Positions 28,447 to 38,554 of a stretch of DNA of 64,000 nucleotides are shown piece by piece. The DNA comes from Cohnella silvisoli. Its GTDB lineage: Bacteria > Bacillota > Bacilli > Paenibacillales > Paenibacillaceae. How positions within the stretch are numbered: the stretch's first letter is position 1; each line of letters begins with the position of its first letter. The DNA is taken from NCBI RefSeq assembly GCF_021190915.1, contig NZ_JAIOAP010000018.1:1-64000 (forward strand), written 5' to 3'. The notes beneath the pieces are model-generated. The model was not told where the DNA came from. It saw only the letters and a list, made by a program, of their open reading frames with translations, and did not search any database. Position numbers and translations under genes: made by a program.

Positions 28447-28486
28447 GAAGACGCCCTATGTATGACAATTGGGGTGTCTTCTTTTT
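28447..28486 (+). terminator. intrinsic terminator
   Basis: GAAGACGCCC (28447-28456) pairs with GGGTGTCTTC (28472-28481, one G-T pair), followed by TTTTTAT. Confidence 0.65.
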
Positions 28487-28663
28487 ATACGCCATGATGA
28501 AGTTATTTCCGTGATCTGAAACGGATAAATGAAAACGAAAAAGCCCATTTCTTTATAGGTATCAAAAGAATATCAGATTTTGATCGAAGAATACGCGGAT
28601 TATAATGTAGGACAAGGAGTCGAATAACGTCGCTCCTGCACATAATAATGAGGGGGAATTGCT

Positions 28664-29971
28664 TTGAAACGCTTCAAAGTTTTAGGAATCATGTTCCTGG
28701 TCCTCGGTCTACTGACGACGGCTTGCGGCAAGTCCAACAACGGAAATACGGGTAGTGCATCGCCCATCGCGTCGCCATCCGCATCGGAGTCAGCGACTCC
28801 AGCTGAGAAGGTTAAGCTCCGCCTCGCTTATTGGAATAAAGAAAGCTCGGTGCAGACTCTGCTTGATCTCATTAAGCAGAAATTGCCTAACATCGAGATC
28901 GAGTATCAGTTCATCGAAAATTCGCAATTCGATAACATTGTAGGTACGCAATTAGCGGCAGGATCGGGACCCGACATTATCTCGGTTGGACCGCAGGCCG
29001 CGGCCAAATATTCTCAATTGGGATATTTAGCGGATTTGTCTAGTTTCGCCGATCGATTTAACGATGCCGGCAAAAGCGTATATTCCGCCGATGGCAAATT
29101 AGTCGCGCTTCCTGGAATCAGTTGGTTTGAAGGGATCTTCTATAATAAGGAGATTTTTGCGAAATACGGTCTTAAACCTCCGACGACGTTCGAAGAAGAA
29201 CTGCAGCTTCACGAGATTTTGAAGAAAAACGGCGTTAAGCCGCAAGCAATGGGCGCGAAATCCTACGAACCGATGATGAAGTCTTCCATGGGTTTGATTA
29301 TGAATGAGTTCCTGTCTAAGCCTGAAAACAAAGATTTCGACGTGAAGTACGGCAAAGGCGAAACGACGTTGGAAGGAAGCTGGAATGCAGGACTCGAACA
29401 ATGGAGCGAGTTGATCAAACGAGGCTATCTCACGAAGGATATGCTCGGTATCGACTATGACCAAGCGCTGGATGAATTCGCAACGGGCAAAGCGGCGATG
29501 TGGGAGTCCGGTCCTTGGGCGTTGGATGCCATTAAACAAAAAAATCCGAATATCCAAGTCGATATGTTCCCTTTCCATGGTTCTACGGCTGGACCTGGTT
29601 GGCTAATCGGCGGACCTGGCGTAGGTTTCGCGGCAAATGCCAAATCGGAGTATCAAGACGCGATCATGCAAGTGCTGGATCTTATTTCGACTCCCGAAGG
29701 ACAAAAGGCTTTCTGGCAAGACAATCAAGGAGGAAGCAGCTACTTAAAAGGCGCCGAATTCGAGATGCCAGCAGAGTATAACGGGGTAAAAGAAACGTTC
29801 AAAGCGGGTAATGTTTATGCGCCATGGAATAACTGGGGCGGCAGCGTTTCCGCCGTCATTCAGGATTACGGTAAAGCTTTACAGGAACTTCTTGGCGGCA
29901 AGAGCGATGTTTCGTCTGTACTTAAAGCTACGGATAAGCAAACGGAAAGAATTGTTAAAATGAATCAATAA
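28664..29971 (+). CDS. ABC sugar transporter, solute-binding lipoprotein
   Basis: 435 residues starting at TTG after GAGGGGGAA. Lipoprotein signal with lipobox LLTTACGKS, Ser/Ala-rich linker, then a family 1 extracellular solute-binding fold (IEYQFIENSQFDNIVGTQLA, GSGPDIISVG, AMWESGPWALDAI). It captures an oligosaccharide outside the membrane and delivers it to the two permeases that follow. The ATPase is not encoded here; such systems often use a shared MsmK/UgpC-type ATPase. Confidence 0.9.
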   Translation: MKRFKVLGIMFLVLGLLTTACGKSNNGNTGSASPIASPSASESATPAEKVKLRLAYWNKESSVQTLLDLIKQKLPNIEIEYQFIENSQFDNIVGTQLAAGSGPDIISVGPQAAAKYSQLGYLADLSSFADRFNDAGKSVYSADGKLVALPGISWFEGIFYNKEIFAKYGLKPPTTFEEELQLHEILKKNGVKPQAMGAKSYEPMMKSSMGLIMNEFLSKPENKDFDVKYGKGETTLEGSWNAGLEQWSELIKRGYLTKDMLGIDYDQALDEFATGKAAMWESGPWALDAIKQKNPNIQVDMFPFHGSTAGPGWLIGGPGVGFAANAKSEYQDAIMQVLDLISTPEGQKAFWQDNQGGSSYLKGAEFEMPAEYNGVKETFKAGNVYAPWNNWGGSVSAVIQDYGKALQELLGGKSDVSSVLKATDKQTERIVKMNQ

Positions 29972-30051
29972 TCACTAATAGCAAGCATTTTGCGGCAGCC
30001 GCGATCCATTCAGTGACTGCCGCAAAATGTTATCGAAAGGTTGATCTTCAA

Positions 30052-30936
30052 GTGAACCGGACCAAAAGGGAAATCAATTACGGGATGTTCATTTTGCCGG
30101 CCCTGATCTTTTATGTCTTGTTTTGCGTATCCCCTTTTGCGACGATGTTCTATTATAGCGTTACGGATTACTCCGTGATGAAGCAAACGAATTTAAGCTT
30201 TGTTGGATTGAGGAATTATGTAGATATTCCAGAGAATGATTTACTTCTGAGCGGCATTAAAAACTCGCTCGTATACGCGCTCTTAATGACGATCTTCCAG
30301 AGCGTATTGGGAATTCTCCTTGCCGTGGCATTGGATAAGAAATTAAAGACGAAGAATATTCTGCGGTCCATTTACTTTCTGCCGGCCGTATTCAGCCCTT
30401 TGATTATAGGATTTTTGTGGAATTATTTGATGTCGACTTCGGATTTCGGACTCATCAACCAAGGTCTGACTTCAATCGGGTTGTCCAAAATTAATTTTCT
30501 CGGAGATTCCGACTTGGCGCTATACTCCGTTATCTTTACCCAATTGTGGCAGTGGACCGGTTGGGCAATGGTCATCTTTCTGGCCAATCTGCAGAGCATT
30601 TCCAAGGACTACTACGAGGCTGCGGAAATCGACGGAGCGACGGGCGCCCAGAAGTTCTGGAGAATTACATTGCCTTTGTTACAGCCTTCGGTTAACGTAG
30701 TCACGGTAACTGCGATGATCGGCGGTTTGAAGGTGTTCGATATCATCATGTCATTGACCAACGGAGGCCCTGGCAATGCGACGGAGACTATCATGACGGC
30801 CTTTATCAAAACAACGTTCAGCCAAGGATTTTATGGATACGGAGCTGCTTTCGGGGTCGTATTCTTTGTAGCTGTCATGCTCCTCACAATGATCTTAATG
30901 CAATTCTTAAGGAAATGGGGGGAGAAGATCGCATGA
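30052..30936 (+). CDS. ABC sugar transporter permease, MalF/UgpA type
   Basis: About 294 residues from GTG 30052 (GAAAGG upstream); an in-frame start at 30013 is also possible. Six membrane segments and the coupling EAA motif (YYEAAEIDGATGAQKFWRIT-LPLL). Together with the next gene, which overlaps it by 4 bp, it forms the membrane channel. Confidence 0.9.
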   Translation: MNRTKREINYGMFILPALIFYVLFCVSPFATMFYYSVTDYSVMKQTNLSFVGLRNYVDIPENDLLLSGIKNSLVYALLMTIFQSVLGILLAVALDKKLKTKNILRSIYFLPAVFSPLIIGFLWNYLMSTSDFGLINQGLTSIGLSKINFLGDSDLALYSVIFTQLWQWTGWAMVIFLANLQSISKDYYEAAEIDGATGAQKFWRITLPLLQPSVNVVTVTAMIGGLKVFDIIMSLTNGGPGNATETIMTAFIKTTFSQGFYGYGAAFGVVFFVAVMLLTMILMQFLRKWGEKIA

Positions 30937-31781
30937 GCAGTCGTTCCATTCAAAGAAAAGCTGAAGGTAGAACTTGGATATTAGAAACGATATTGATTTT
31001 GCTAGCCGTTCTGTTTATTATTCCGATCTATTACTTGGTCGTCACTACATTTAAGTCGCCTGACGAAGCAACTTTACACCCAATGGCACTGCCCTTTCAT
31101 TTTACGATAAGCAATTATACCGAAGCTTGGAAGGCCATGAATTATCCGAGGGTGTTCATGAACACGGCGATCATTACCGTCGCCTCGGTAACCGGCATTA
31201 TTTTGTTCTCTGCTATGGCCGCGTATAGTTTGGCAAGGAGAACTCACGTCGTCAATCGCGCTATTTTTTATTTTTTCCTGGCCGGGATGATGGTGCCATT
31301 CCAAATGGGTCTAGTGAGCTTGTTCAAGCTGGTCAATTCGCTCGGGATCATGAACACTTTACTTGCTGTCATATGTGTGAATATCGGCGGCGGCTGTATC
31401 GTAGCGATTTTCTTGTTTAAGAGCTTTATCAGCTCGTCGGTTCCAATCGAATTGGAAGAAGCCGCGTATATCGACGGTTGCTCCGAACAGAGAACCTTTT
31501 GGTTGATCGCCTTTCCTTTGTTGATGCCCGTTACGGCAACGGTCGCGATTATTACGACTCTTAATGTGTGGAACGACTTTTTGAATCCGTTGCTATTCCT
31601 CCAGTCTAGGGAAAACAACGTGATTCTGCTTGAAGTTTATCGAAATATCGGTCAATTCTCCGTAGACTGGACGAGTTTATTTCCGATGTTGCTGCTTGGC
31701 GTAGCTCCGCTAATGACGTTCTACCTCATCATGCAACGTTACGTCATTAAAGGCGTCGCCGCGGGCGCGTTAAAAGGGTAA
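30933..31781 (+). CDS. ABC sugar transporter permease, MalG/UgpE type
   Basis: 282 residues from ATG 30933, overlapping the previous stop (ATGA). Six membrane segments, the EAA loop (ELEEAAYIDGCSEQRTFWLI) and a typical terminus ending RYVIKGVAAGALKG. Terminator at 31809. Confidence 0.9.
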   Translation: MSSRSIQRKAEGRTWILETILILLAVLFIIPIYYLVVTTFKSPDEATLHPMALPFHFTISNYTEAWKAMNYPRVFMNTAIITVASVTGIILFSAMAAYSLARRTHVVNRAIFYFFLAGMMVPFQMGLVSLFKLVNSLGIMNTLLAVICVNIGGGCIVAIFLFKSFISSSVPIELEEAAYIDGCSEQRTFWLIAFPLLMPVTATVAIITTLNVWNDFLNPLLFLQSRENNVILLEVYRNIGQFSVDWTSLFPMLLLGVAPLMTFYLIMQRYVIKGVAAGALKG

Positions 31782-31808
31782 ACGAGAGCCTCACTTTTCA
31801 CAATATTT

Positions 31809-31842
31809 GCAGCCTTCAATTTACGAATTGAAGGCTGCTTTT
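31809..31842 (+). terminator. intrinsic terminator
   Basis: GCAGCCTTCAATT (31809-31821) pairs with AATTGAAGGCTGC (31826-31838) around TACG, followed by TTTT. Confidence 0.85.
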
Positions 31843-31898
31843 GCAATAGTATTGCACATTGTCAGATGATAAGATGAGGGGAAAGAGGGGGGATAGTC

Positions 31899-32681
31899 AT
31901 GTATCGAATCCTAGTCGCTGACGACGATAAGAACGAACGAGAAGGCATTCAATTCCTGATCAGAAAGTTGGAGCTACCCCTAACGATTACCGAGGCTAGG
32001 AACGGCAAGCAGGCGCTTGAATTCATCCGCGCCGAGCCTTTCGATATCTTGCTGACCGATATTAAAATGCCGTTCATGGATGGATTAGAGTTAACAAAGC
32101 AGGTTAGGGAGCTGAGGCCCGATCTAATAATCGTCATTATTAGCGGATATGGAGAGTTCGAATATGCTAAACGGGCGATCACCCTTAACGTGAATCAATA
32201 TTTGCTAAAGCCGATTGAAGTCGCTGAATTCAAGAGCACTTTGACTAACGTCATCGAACTATGCAGGCAGGAATATGAAAGAGATCGCAAGAAGATCATA
32301 AAGTTGAATAGAGGTCCGGATCAAGCCGTCGCCGGACCAACGGATACCGAGACGCAAGTCCGCGCCGTAGACGAAGTACTCGACATCATTGCTCAAGAAT
32401 TCGACCAGAATCTCAGCTTGGAATACTTGGCGCATCGGGTGCATTTGTCGAGCAGCTACCTGAGTCACTTATTTAAGAAAACTGTCGGAAAAAGCATCAT
32501 CAAGTATATTAACGGTTATCGGCTGGAGAAGGCAAAGGAATTTCTGAGCGAGGAAAATTATAAAATCGTCGATATTTACCGGTTGGTCGGGTTTTCCGAT
32601 GCCTCGTATTTCGGCATGGCTTTCAAAAACCAGTATGGTATTTCTCCGGCTCAGTATAGAGCGAAGGGGAGGACGATGTGA
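31899..32681 (+). CDS. YesN-type response regulator (AraC output)
   Basis: 260 residues. Receiver domain with the acidic pair VADDDKNE, phosphoacceptor Asp in LLTDIKMPFMDGLEL and the Lys in NQYLLKPIEV; C-terminal AraC double helix-turn-helix (LAHRVHLSSSYLSHLFKKTV and YRLVGFSDASYFGMAFKNQY). It overlaps the histidine kinase by 4 bp. The pair most likely controls the transporter and glycosidase genes on either side. Confidence 0.92.
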   Translation: MYRILVADDDKNEREGIQFLIRKLELPLTITEARNGKQALEFIRAEPFDILLTDIKMPFMDGLELTKQVRELRPDLIIVIISGYGEFEYAKRAITLNVNQYLLKPIEVAEFKSTLTNVIELCRQEYERDRKKIIKLNRGPDQAVAGPTDTETQVRAVDEVLDIIAQEFDQNLSLEYLAHRVHLSSSYLSHLFKKTVGKSIIKYINGYRLEKAKEFLSEENYKIVDIYRLVGFSDASYFGMAFKNQYGISPAQYRAKGRTM

Positions 32682-34384
32682 GCTTCAACTGGGGTGTTCT
32701 GGGGAAGTGGAAGCTTCGCAAAAAACTGATCGTATCTTATTTAATTTTGATCGTTATTCCGATCGTTGCTCTTGGTTTCTACTCGTACCAATCGGCTAAG
32801 AGCTACTTAAACGAGCAAGCTCGAATCGGATTAAAAAATACGGTCGATCAGATGGCGTTAACGATCGACGAGAAAATGGCGCAACCCAAAAATTTCATCA
32901 ATTTCACGACTTACAATCCAACCGTCAAGAAAGTGACGGGGAATGATTGGGGAGACGATATTCTAAATTACACGAAAGAATTAAACGAGAATATAGAGCC
33001 AACCATTTGGTATTATGTCAATTTCAATCGCGAAATATCGGATGTCGCTTTTTACTCGGAGTATATTTCCAAGCAAGTCGGCAGTTTTGTGTACCCAAGC
33101 GAGGCCGTGAAACGGCTAGATTGGTATCTGAAGGCAAAGAATAGCAACAATGTATTATGGCTGTACGAAGAGAATCAGTTATTCGCCGTAAGCAAAATAT
33201 TGAAAAGCGACAATAATACGTTCGCTGGCGTCGTTTATCTCAAGCTTAACTACGAAAAGTTATTCGGAACTCTGAAGTCCGGAAGGCCCCCGCTAGACGG
33301 AATATTCATTACGGATAGCGAAGGAAATCCGATCTATTCCGCTCCCGGTGGAGATTCGGTCTCCATTAAGGATTTGCATATCGGTATGAACGATGGACAA
33401 TATCAGATCGCTCTCGATGGACATGCTTATGTGATTAGTCAGGCGATTATCCGCAATACGGGATGGACCTTGCATTATGCCGTCCCCATGAGAGGTTTCG
33501 TAGTGAATACGAACAGCATCATTAAAGCAACCTTCACGATCGTTCTCGCGTGCCTCTTGATTTTATTTTTATTTATCTGGTTATTCTCGCGCACCTTCGT
33601 AAGGCCGATTTACATGCTCAAAAGAAAAATCCAGGTCGTGGAAAGCGGGGATTTCGATATCCCGATCTCTACTTCCGCGAAAGACGAGATTGCGGAATTA
33701 ACGCTTAGCTTTGCTCAAATGGTTCATAAAGTTAAACATTTGATTCAAGAGCTGGATCAATCCAGGGTCAAGGAGAAGGAAGCGGAGCTAACCGCTTTGC
33801 AGGCGCAGATCAATCCTCATTTTCTCTATAATGCATTGTCCACAATTAATTGGAAAGCGATTCAAATCGACTCGCCGGAGATTAGCAAAATCGCGAATTC
33901 GTTATCTCGATTCTATCGAACAAGCTTAAATAAAGGACTAAGAATTACATCGGTGCGAGAAGAAATCGCCAATATCAAAGCTTATTTGGATATTCAATTG
34001 ATCATGCATAACCACGAATTCGATGTCATTATCGATGTCCAGGAACAAGCCAATCCCTGCGCTACGCTTAACTTTATTCTGCAGCCTATCGTAGAGAATG
34101 CGATTATTCATGGAATTGACGAGAAGGAAGAGGGTAGGGGATCCCTATCCATTTTAGTTGCCCTCGATTCGGATATTATTCGGTTTGTCGTGACGGACAA
34201 CGGAAAAGGGATGAATCAAGAGATGGTCGATAACTTATATGTGTTCAACGGAGGCGGTTACGGGTTGCGAAACGTCCATGAGCGCATCCAGTTACATTAC
34301 GGTCGAAACTTCGGAGCAAAGGTAGAGAGCGAAGAAGGGGAATTTACGAAAGTTATCATAGAAATTCCAGTTAATGGATATTGA
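32678..34384 (+). CDS. YesM-type sensor histidine kinase
   Basis: 568 residues from a GTG in the overlap GTGA. N-terminal membrane segment, extracytoplasmic sensor (about 40-280), second membrane segment (TFTIVLACLLILFLFIWLF), HAMP domain, then the His_kinase family motif QAQINPHFLYNALSTINW with the phosphorylated His, and an ATPase domain (NFILQPIVENAIIHG, DNGKGM, GYGLRNVHERI). Confidence 0.92.
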   Translation: MSFNWGVLGKWKLRKKLIVSYLILIVIPIVALGFYSYQSAKSYLNEQARIGLKNTVDQMALTIDEKMAQPKNFINFTTYNPTVKKVTGNDWGDDILNYTKELNENIEPTIWYYVNFNREISDVAFYSEYISKQVGSFVYPSEAVKRLDWYLKAKNSNNVLWLYEENQLFAVSKILKSDNNTFAGVVYLKLNYEKLFGTLKSGRPPLDGIFITDSEGNPIYSAPGGDSVSIKDLHIGMNDGQYQIALDGHAYVISQAIIRNTGWTLHYAVPMRGFVVNTNSIIKATFTIVLACLLILFLFIWLFSRTFVRPIYMLKRKIQVVESGDFDIPISTSAKDEIAELTLSFAQMVHKVKHLIQELDQSRVKEKEAELTALQAQINPHFLYNALSTINWKAIQIDSPEISKIANSLSRFYRTSLNKGLRITSVREEIANIKAYLDIQLIMHNHEFDVIIDVQEQANPCATLNFILQPIVENAIIHGIDEKEEGRGSLSILVALDSDIIRFVVTDNGKGMNQEMVDNLYVFNGGGYGLRNVHERIQLHYGRNFGAKVESEEGEFTKVIIEIPVNGY

Positions 34385-34400
34385 CATACACCCATATAAA

Positions 34401-34430
34401 CAAGGTTCGGGAAACCGGACCTTGTTTTGA
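34401..34430 (+). terminator. intrinsic terminator
   Basis: CAAGGTTCGG-GAAA-CCGGACCTTG (34401-34424), then TTTTGATTTT. Confidence 0.85.
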
Positions 34431-34545
34431 TTTTCTTAGCAAGAATCTAGTATAAATCGAAAGAATGTCAGATTGAATCGCGGCGTCAAAACTCTATATT
34501 TAGTGTGTAAGGATTGGAAAGAGAGAAAGGAGAGTCGTCATTCGC

Positions 34546-36309
34546 ATGCCCATACTCAGTTACAATAGCGACAGCTTCTTGTTAGATGGACAACCGTTTA
34601 GGATTTTATCCGGTGCGATGCATTATTTCCGCATCGTACCGGAGTATTGGGAAGATCGTTTAGCGAAGTTGAAAGCTTGCGGGCTCAACACCGTTGAAAC
34701 GTATATTCCATGGAACCTGCACGAACCGAAACAAGGAGAATATTGCTTCGAAGGGTTAGCTGACGTAACGAAGTTCATCGAGAAGGCGGCAAGTATCGGG
34801 CTACATGTCATCTTGCGCCCGAGTCCCTATATTTGCTCGGAGTGGGAATTCGGCGGTCTACCTTCCTGGCTTCTTGCGGAACCCGATATGAAAATTCGAT
34901 GTTTCCATCGACCTTACTTGGATAAGCTCGACGCGTATTACGACGTTTTACTTCCTAGACTTAAACCCTATCTCTCTACAAATGGAGGGCCGGTAATCGC
35001 TCTCCAGATCGAGAACGAATATGGCAGTTACGGCAATGATCGCAGCTATTTGCTGTACTTAAAACAAGCCTACGAAAAGCGCGGCATGGATGTCCTGTTA
35101 TTTACTTCCGACGGACCGATGGACTATTGTCTGCAAAGCGGGATGATATCGGATACGCTGGCAACGGTGAATTTCGGTTCCAAGGCCAACGAGGCGTTTA
35201 GCGTGTTGAAGCAGTACCAGCCGAATAAACCGGTCATGTGCATGGAATTTTGGAACGGTTGGTTTGATCATTGGGGTAAACCGCATATCCAGCGAGAATC
35301 GGGAGATGCGGCAGCCGCACTCGAAGAAATATTGGCGGCGGGCGGCTCCGTCAACTTCTATATGTTCCATGGCGGCACGAATTTCGGATTCTATAACGGA
35401 GCCAACTTTGCCGATCGATATGAAGCAATCGTAACCAGCTATGACTTTGACGCGCCGTTAAATGAATGCGGAGATCCTACCGCCAAGTATTTCGCGATTC
35501 GCGAGGTGTTATCCAAATACGGCGATCTGCAAGATCGTCCATTACCGGCGGCTTCTTCCAAGAAGACATATGGAACCGTTCGGCTTACGGAGCAATCGGC
35601 GCTATTCGATAACTTAGATCAGCTATCCGAAAGCGTTCAAAGTGTTTATCCGCAAACCATGGAGAGGTTAGGACAGGACTATGGCTTTATTTTATATACG
35701 ACACATGTTTCCGGACCCAAACTACAGTGCGAGCTGGTCATAGAAGAAGTTCGGGATCGCGCGATTGTCTACGTGAACGATGAATTCAAAGGGATTTTAG
35801 AACGATGGCACCAAGACACTACGATCCTCTTTGATATTCCGGCGGAAGGCGCGCGCATAGACATTCTCGTGGAAAATATGGGCCGTGTGAATTATGGACC
35901 TCGCATGATTGATACCAAAGGCATTACGCAGAGCGTACGTCTTGTGAGCATAGGTTGGTGGAATCATTTGTTGTTCGACTGGAGCATTCGCCCGCTTCCG
36001 TTGACCGATTTGAACCGGTTGCAGTATCAGCCGGTTCATGAACGTAAGCAAGGAAGACCGACATTTTACCGGGGCGCTTTTAACGCGGTCGAGCTTGCAG
36101 ACACTTTCATGGAATTGGAGGGTTGGACCAAGGGAGTCGCCTATGTGAACGGGTTTAACCTGGGAAGGTATTGGAATGCGGGGCCGCAAAAAACGTTGTA
36201 TGTCCCTGCACCGCTGTTGCGCCTCGGGAGCAACGAGATCGTTATCTTTGAATTGCATGGAACGGATAGCACGGAAATCAGAATGGTTGATGCCCACATT
36301 GTGGGCTAG
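34546..36309 (+). CDS. GH35 beta-galactosidase
   Basis: 587 residues, cytoplasmic (no signal). GH35 hallmarks: ILSGAMHYFRIVPEYWEDRL at the start, acid/base Glu in ALQIENEYGSYGND and nucleophile Glu in PVMCMEFWNGWFDHWG, then the HGGTNFGFYNGAN motif; C-terminal jelly-roll domains. Releases terminal beta-galactose from imported glycans. Five bp separate it from the GH89 gene, implying co-transcription. Confidence 0.93.
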   Translation: MPILSYNSDSFLLDGQPFRILSGAMHYFRIVPEYWEDRLAKLKACGLNTVETYIPWNLHEPKQGEYCFEGLADVTKFIEKAASIGLHVILRPSPYICSEWEFGGLPSWLLAEPDMKIRCFHRPYLDKLDAYYDVLLPRLKPYLSTNGGPVIALQIENEYGSYGNDRSYLLYLKQAYEKRGMDVLLFTSDGPMDYCLQSGMISDTLATVNFGSKANEAFSVLKQYQPNKPVMCMEFWNGWFDHWGKPHIQRESGDAAAALEEILAAGGSVNFYMFHGGTNFGFYNGANFADRYEAIVTSYDFDAPLNECGDPTAKYFAIREVLSKYGDLQDRPLPAASSKKTYGTVRLTEQSALFDNLDQLSESVQSVYPQTMERLGQDYGFILYTTHVSGPKLQCELVIEEVRDRAIVYVNDEFKGILERWHQDTTILFDIPAEGARIDILVENMGRVNYGPRMIDTKGITQSVRLVSIGWWNHLLFDWSIRPLPLTDLNRLQYQPVHERKQGRPTFYRGAFNAVELADTFMELEGWTKGVAYVNGFNLGRYWNAGPQKTLYVPAPLLRLGSNEIVIFELHGTDSTEIRMVDAHIVG

Positions 36310-36320
36310 AAAGGATGGGC

Positions 36321-38420
36321 ATGATGAATACCCCTCAACATACGAAAGCCATCTACGATTTAATAGAGCGGGTCATCGGCGAAAATAAATCGCAATGGAT
36401 CGACATCCAGTGGCTAACGCCTGTTAACGACCACGATGTATTTGAACTGAAAACGGTAGCGGATCGTCTCGTTATCCGCGGCACTTCGGGTTCCGCGATC
36501 GCATCGGGATTTTACTGGTACTTGAAGCACGAATGCCATTCGCATATTTCATGGTGCGGCGATCGAGTTGACGTTCCATTGCCGCTTCCGGCCGTATCAT
36601 TGGTTCGCAAAGAAACGCCGTACAAATACCGATACAATTTGAATTACTGCACCTTTTCTTATTCCATGGCATTTTGGGACTGGGAGCGATGGGAACGAGA
36701 AATCGACTGGATGGCTCTGAACGGAGTTAATTTGGTTTTAAGCCTAGTCGGACACGAAGAGGTGTGGAGAAGACTTCTAACGCGAATCGGGTTTTCGGAC
36801 GAGCAATGCAAGCAGTTTATATGCGGGCCGGCTTTCTTTGCTTGGCAGTGGATGCAGAATATGACGTCTTGGGGAGGTCCGCTACCTGATTGGTGGTTTG
36901 AAGAGCGAGTCGAGCTTGCTCGGAAAATACACGACCGAATGATTGCGCTTGGCATTATGCCGATCCTACAGGGATACAGCGGAATGATCCCGATCGACTT
37001 CAAATCAAAGTACCCAAAGTCCGAGCCCGTCGGTCAAGGGAAGTGGTGCGAATTCGATAGACCTTCTCTACTCTTGCCTTCCGATCCGATGTATAAGGAA
37101 GTCGCTTCTATCTTCTATGAGGAGCAGAAAGCCCTCTTCGGCGAAGACATCCACTTCTATAGTACGGACCCGTTTCATGAGGGCGGGAGCACGGAGGGGA
37201 TCGATGTGACAGCATACGCGCGGGAAATGCAACGCGAGATGTTGAAGGCAGACCCTCAGGCGATATGGGTGCTTCAGGCATGGCAGGATAATCCCAAGGA
37301 TGCGCTTCTTCAAGGACTCGATAAATCACGAGTATTGATTCTGGATCTGTGGTGCGAATCCGATCCGGCCTGGAAGCAAAGAGAAGCTTTCCAAGGAACC
37401 CCGTGGATCTGGTGCATGATTCAAAACTACGGCGGAAAGAACGGCTTATTCGGTAATCTCGACCTGATTGCCAACGAGCTTCCGGTTGTGCTCAATCATT
37501 CTCAGTCGGGATTATTAGCCGGCATCGGCTTGGCGATGGAAGGAATAGAAACGAATCCGGTCATGTACGATCTGTTAACCGATATGATCTGGCGCACCAA
37601 GGCTCCGGACGTGAAGAACTGGTTAGATATGTACATTCAACGCAGATACGGCAAGTTGCTCCCTATAGCATCGGAGGCATGGGCTTATTTGCGCCGTAGC
37701 GTGTATAACTGCAATATCGTACAGCAGGGCGCGACGGAGTCGATCCTATGCGCCCGACCGGCAGCGGATATCACCAGCGTGTCCACTTGGGGGCCAACAG
37801 GTTATTACTACGAGAAAAGCGATGTTCGGGAAGCGAGCAAAAGATTGTTCGAATGCTTCGAAGAGCTGAAAGGCTCCGAAGGTTACTTATACGACTTAGT
37901 AGATGTAACGAGACAAGCGGTAGCGGATCTTGCAAGAGAAACCTACCATGAGTTTATCTCCGCTTTTCAGAATAAGGATCTTGCATTATTCGATTTTAAG
38001 GCTGGGCAGTTTTTACAGTTAGTTGGTTTGCAGGATAAGCTGCTCGGAACATGCAAGGAGTTTCTGCTCGGTAGATGGATTGCGGATGCAAGGGAGCTGG
38101 GACGGTCGGATGAAGATAAGGATTGGCTCGAATTTAATGCGAGAACGCTGATTACATTATGGGGGACGGAACAGTCCCAGCAGCCTCTGCACGATTATTC
38201 CCACAGAGAGTGGTCGGGGTTAATTGCCGATTTCTATTACCCTCGTTGGGCGATGTACATCGCGAGCCTTAGGCATTCGATTGAGCAGAACCAGGAGGCG
38301 GAACCCATCGACTGGTACGAGTGGGAGTACCGTTGGACACGGAATACGAATCCGTTCGTTGTCGAACCGACGGTTAACATGGTCGAAATCATGGAAGAGA
38401 TCATTCCGTTATTGGGTTGA
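36321..38420 (+). CDS. GH89 alpha-N-acetylglucosaminidase
   Basis: About 699 residues; ATG 36321 has AAAGGATG at good distance, while 36315 is a nearer in-frame ATG. NAGLU-type motifs: YRYNLNYCTFSYSMAFWDWE, WERWEREIDWMALNGVNLVL, YSTDPFHEGG (candidate acid/base Glu) and GLAMEGIETNPVMYDL (candidate nucleophile). No signal peptide, so it acts on imported oligosaccharide. Paired with GH35, it suggests use of a glycan with alpha-GlcNAc and beta-Gal ends. Confidence 0.9.
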   Translation: MMNTPQHTKAIYDLIERVIGENKSQWIDIQWLTPVNDHDVFELKTVADRLVIRGTSGSAIASGFYWYLKHECHSHISWCGDRVDVPLPLPAVSLVRKETPYKYRYNLNYCTFSYSMAFWDWERWEREIDWMALNGVNLVLSLVGHEEVWRRLLTRIGFSDEQCKQFICGPAFFAWQWMQNMTSWGGPLPDWWFEERVELARKIHDRMIALGIMPILQGYSGMIPIDFKSKYPKSEPVGQGKWCEFDRPSLLLPSDPMYKEVASIFYEEQKALFGEDIHFYSTDPFHEGGSTEGIDVTAYAREMQREMLKADPQAIWVLQAWQDNPKDALLQGLDKSRVLILDLWCESDPAWKQREAFQGTPWIWCMIQNYGGKNGLFGNLDLIANELPVVLNHSQSGLLAGIGLAMEGIETNPVMYDLLTDMIWRTKAPDVKNWLDMYIQRRYGKLLPIASEAWAYLRRSVYNCNIVQQGATESILCARPAADITSVSTWGPTGYYYEKSDVREASKRLFECFEELKGSEGYLYDLVDVTRQAVADLARETYHEFISAFQNKDLALFDFKAGQFLQLVGLQDKLLGTCKEFLLGRWIADARELGRSDEDKDWLEFNARTLITLWGTEQSQQPLHDYSHREWSGLIADFYYPRWAMYIASLRHSIEQNQEAEPIDWYEWEYRWTRNTNPFVVEPTVNMVEIMEEIIPLLG

Positions 38421-38554
38421 TTAAGAGCGGTGAAGCTAACTTCATTTCAACAGAATTACAACAGAAATCGCAAGAATATAAGATACACAAACAAATCGAT
38501 GTCCATTAATATTGCTTTGTAAGCGGACTCATAAATACAAAGGAGGACAATTAT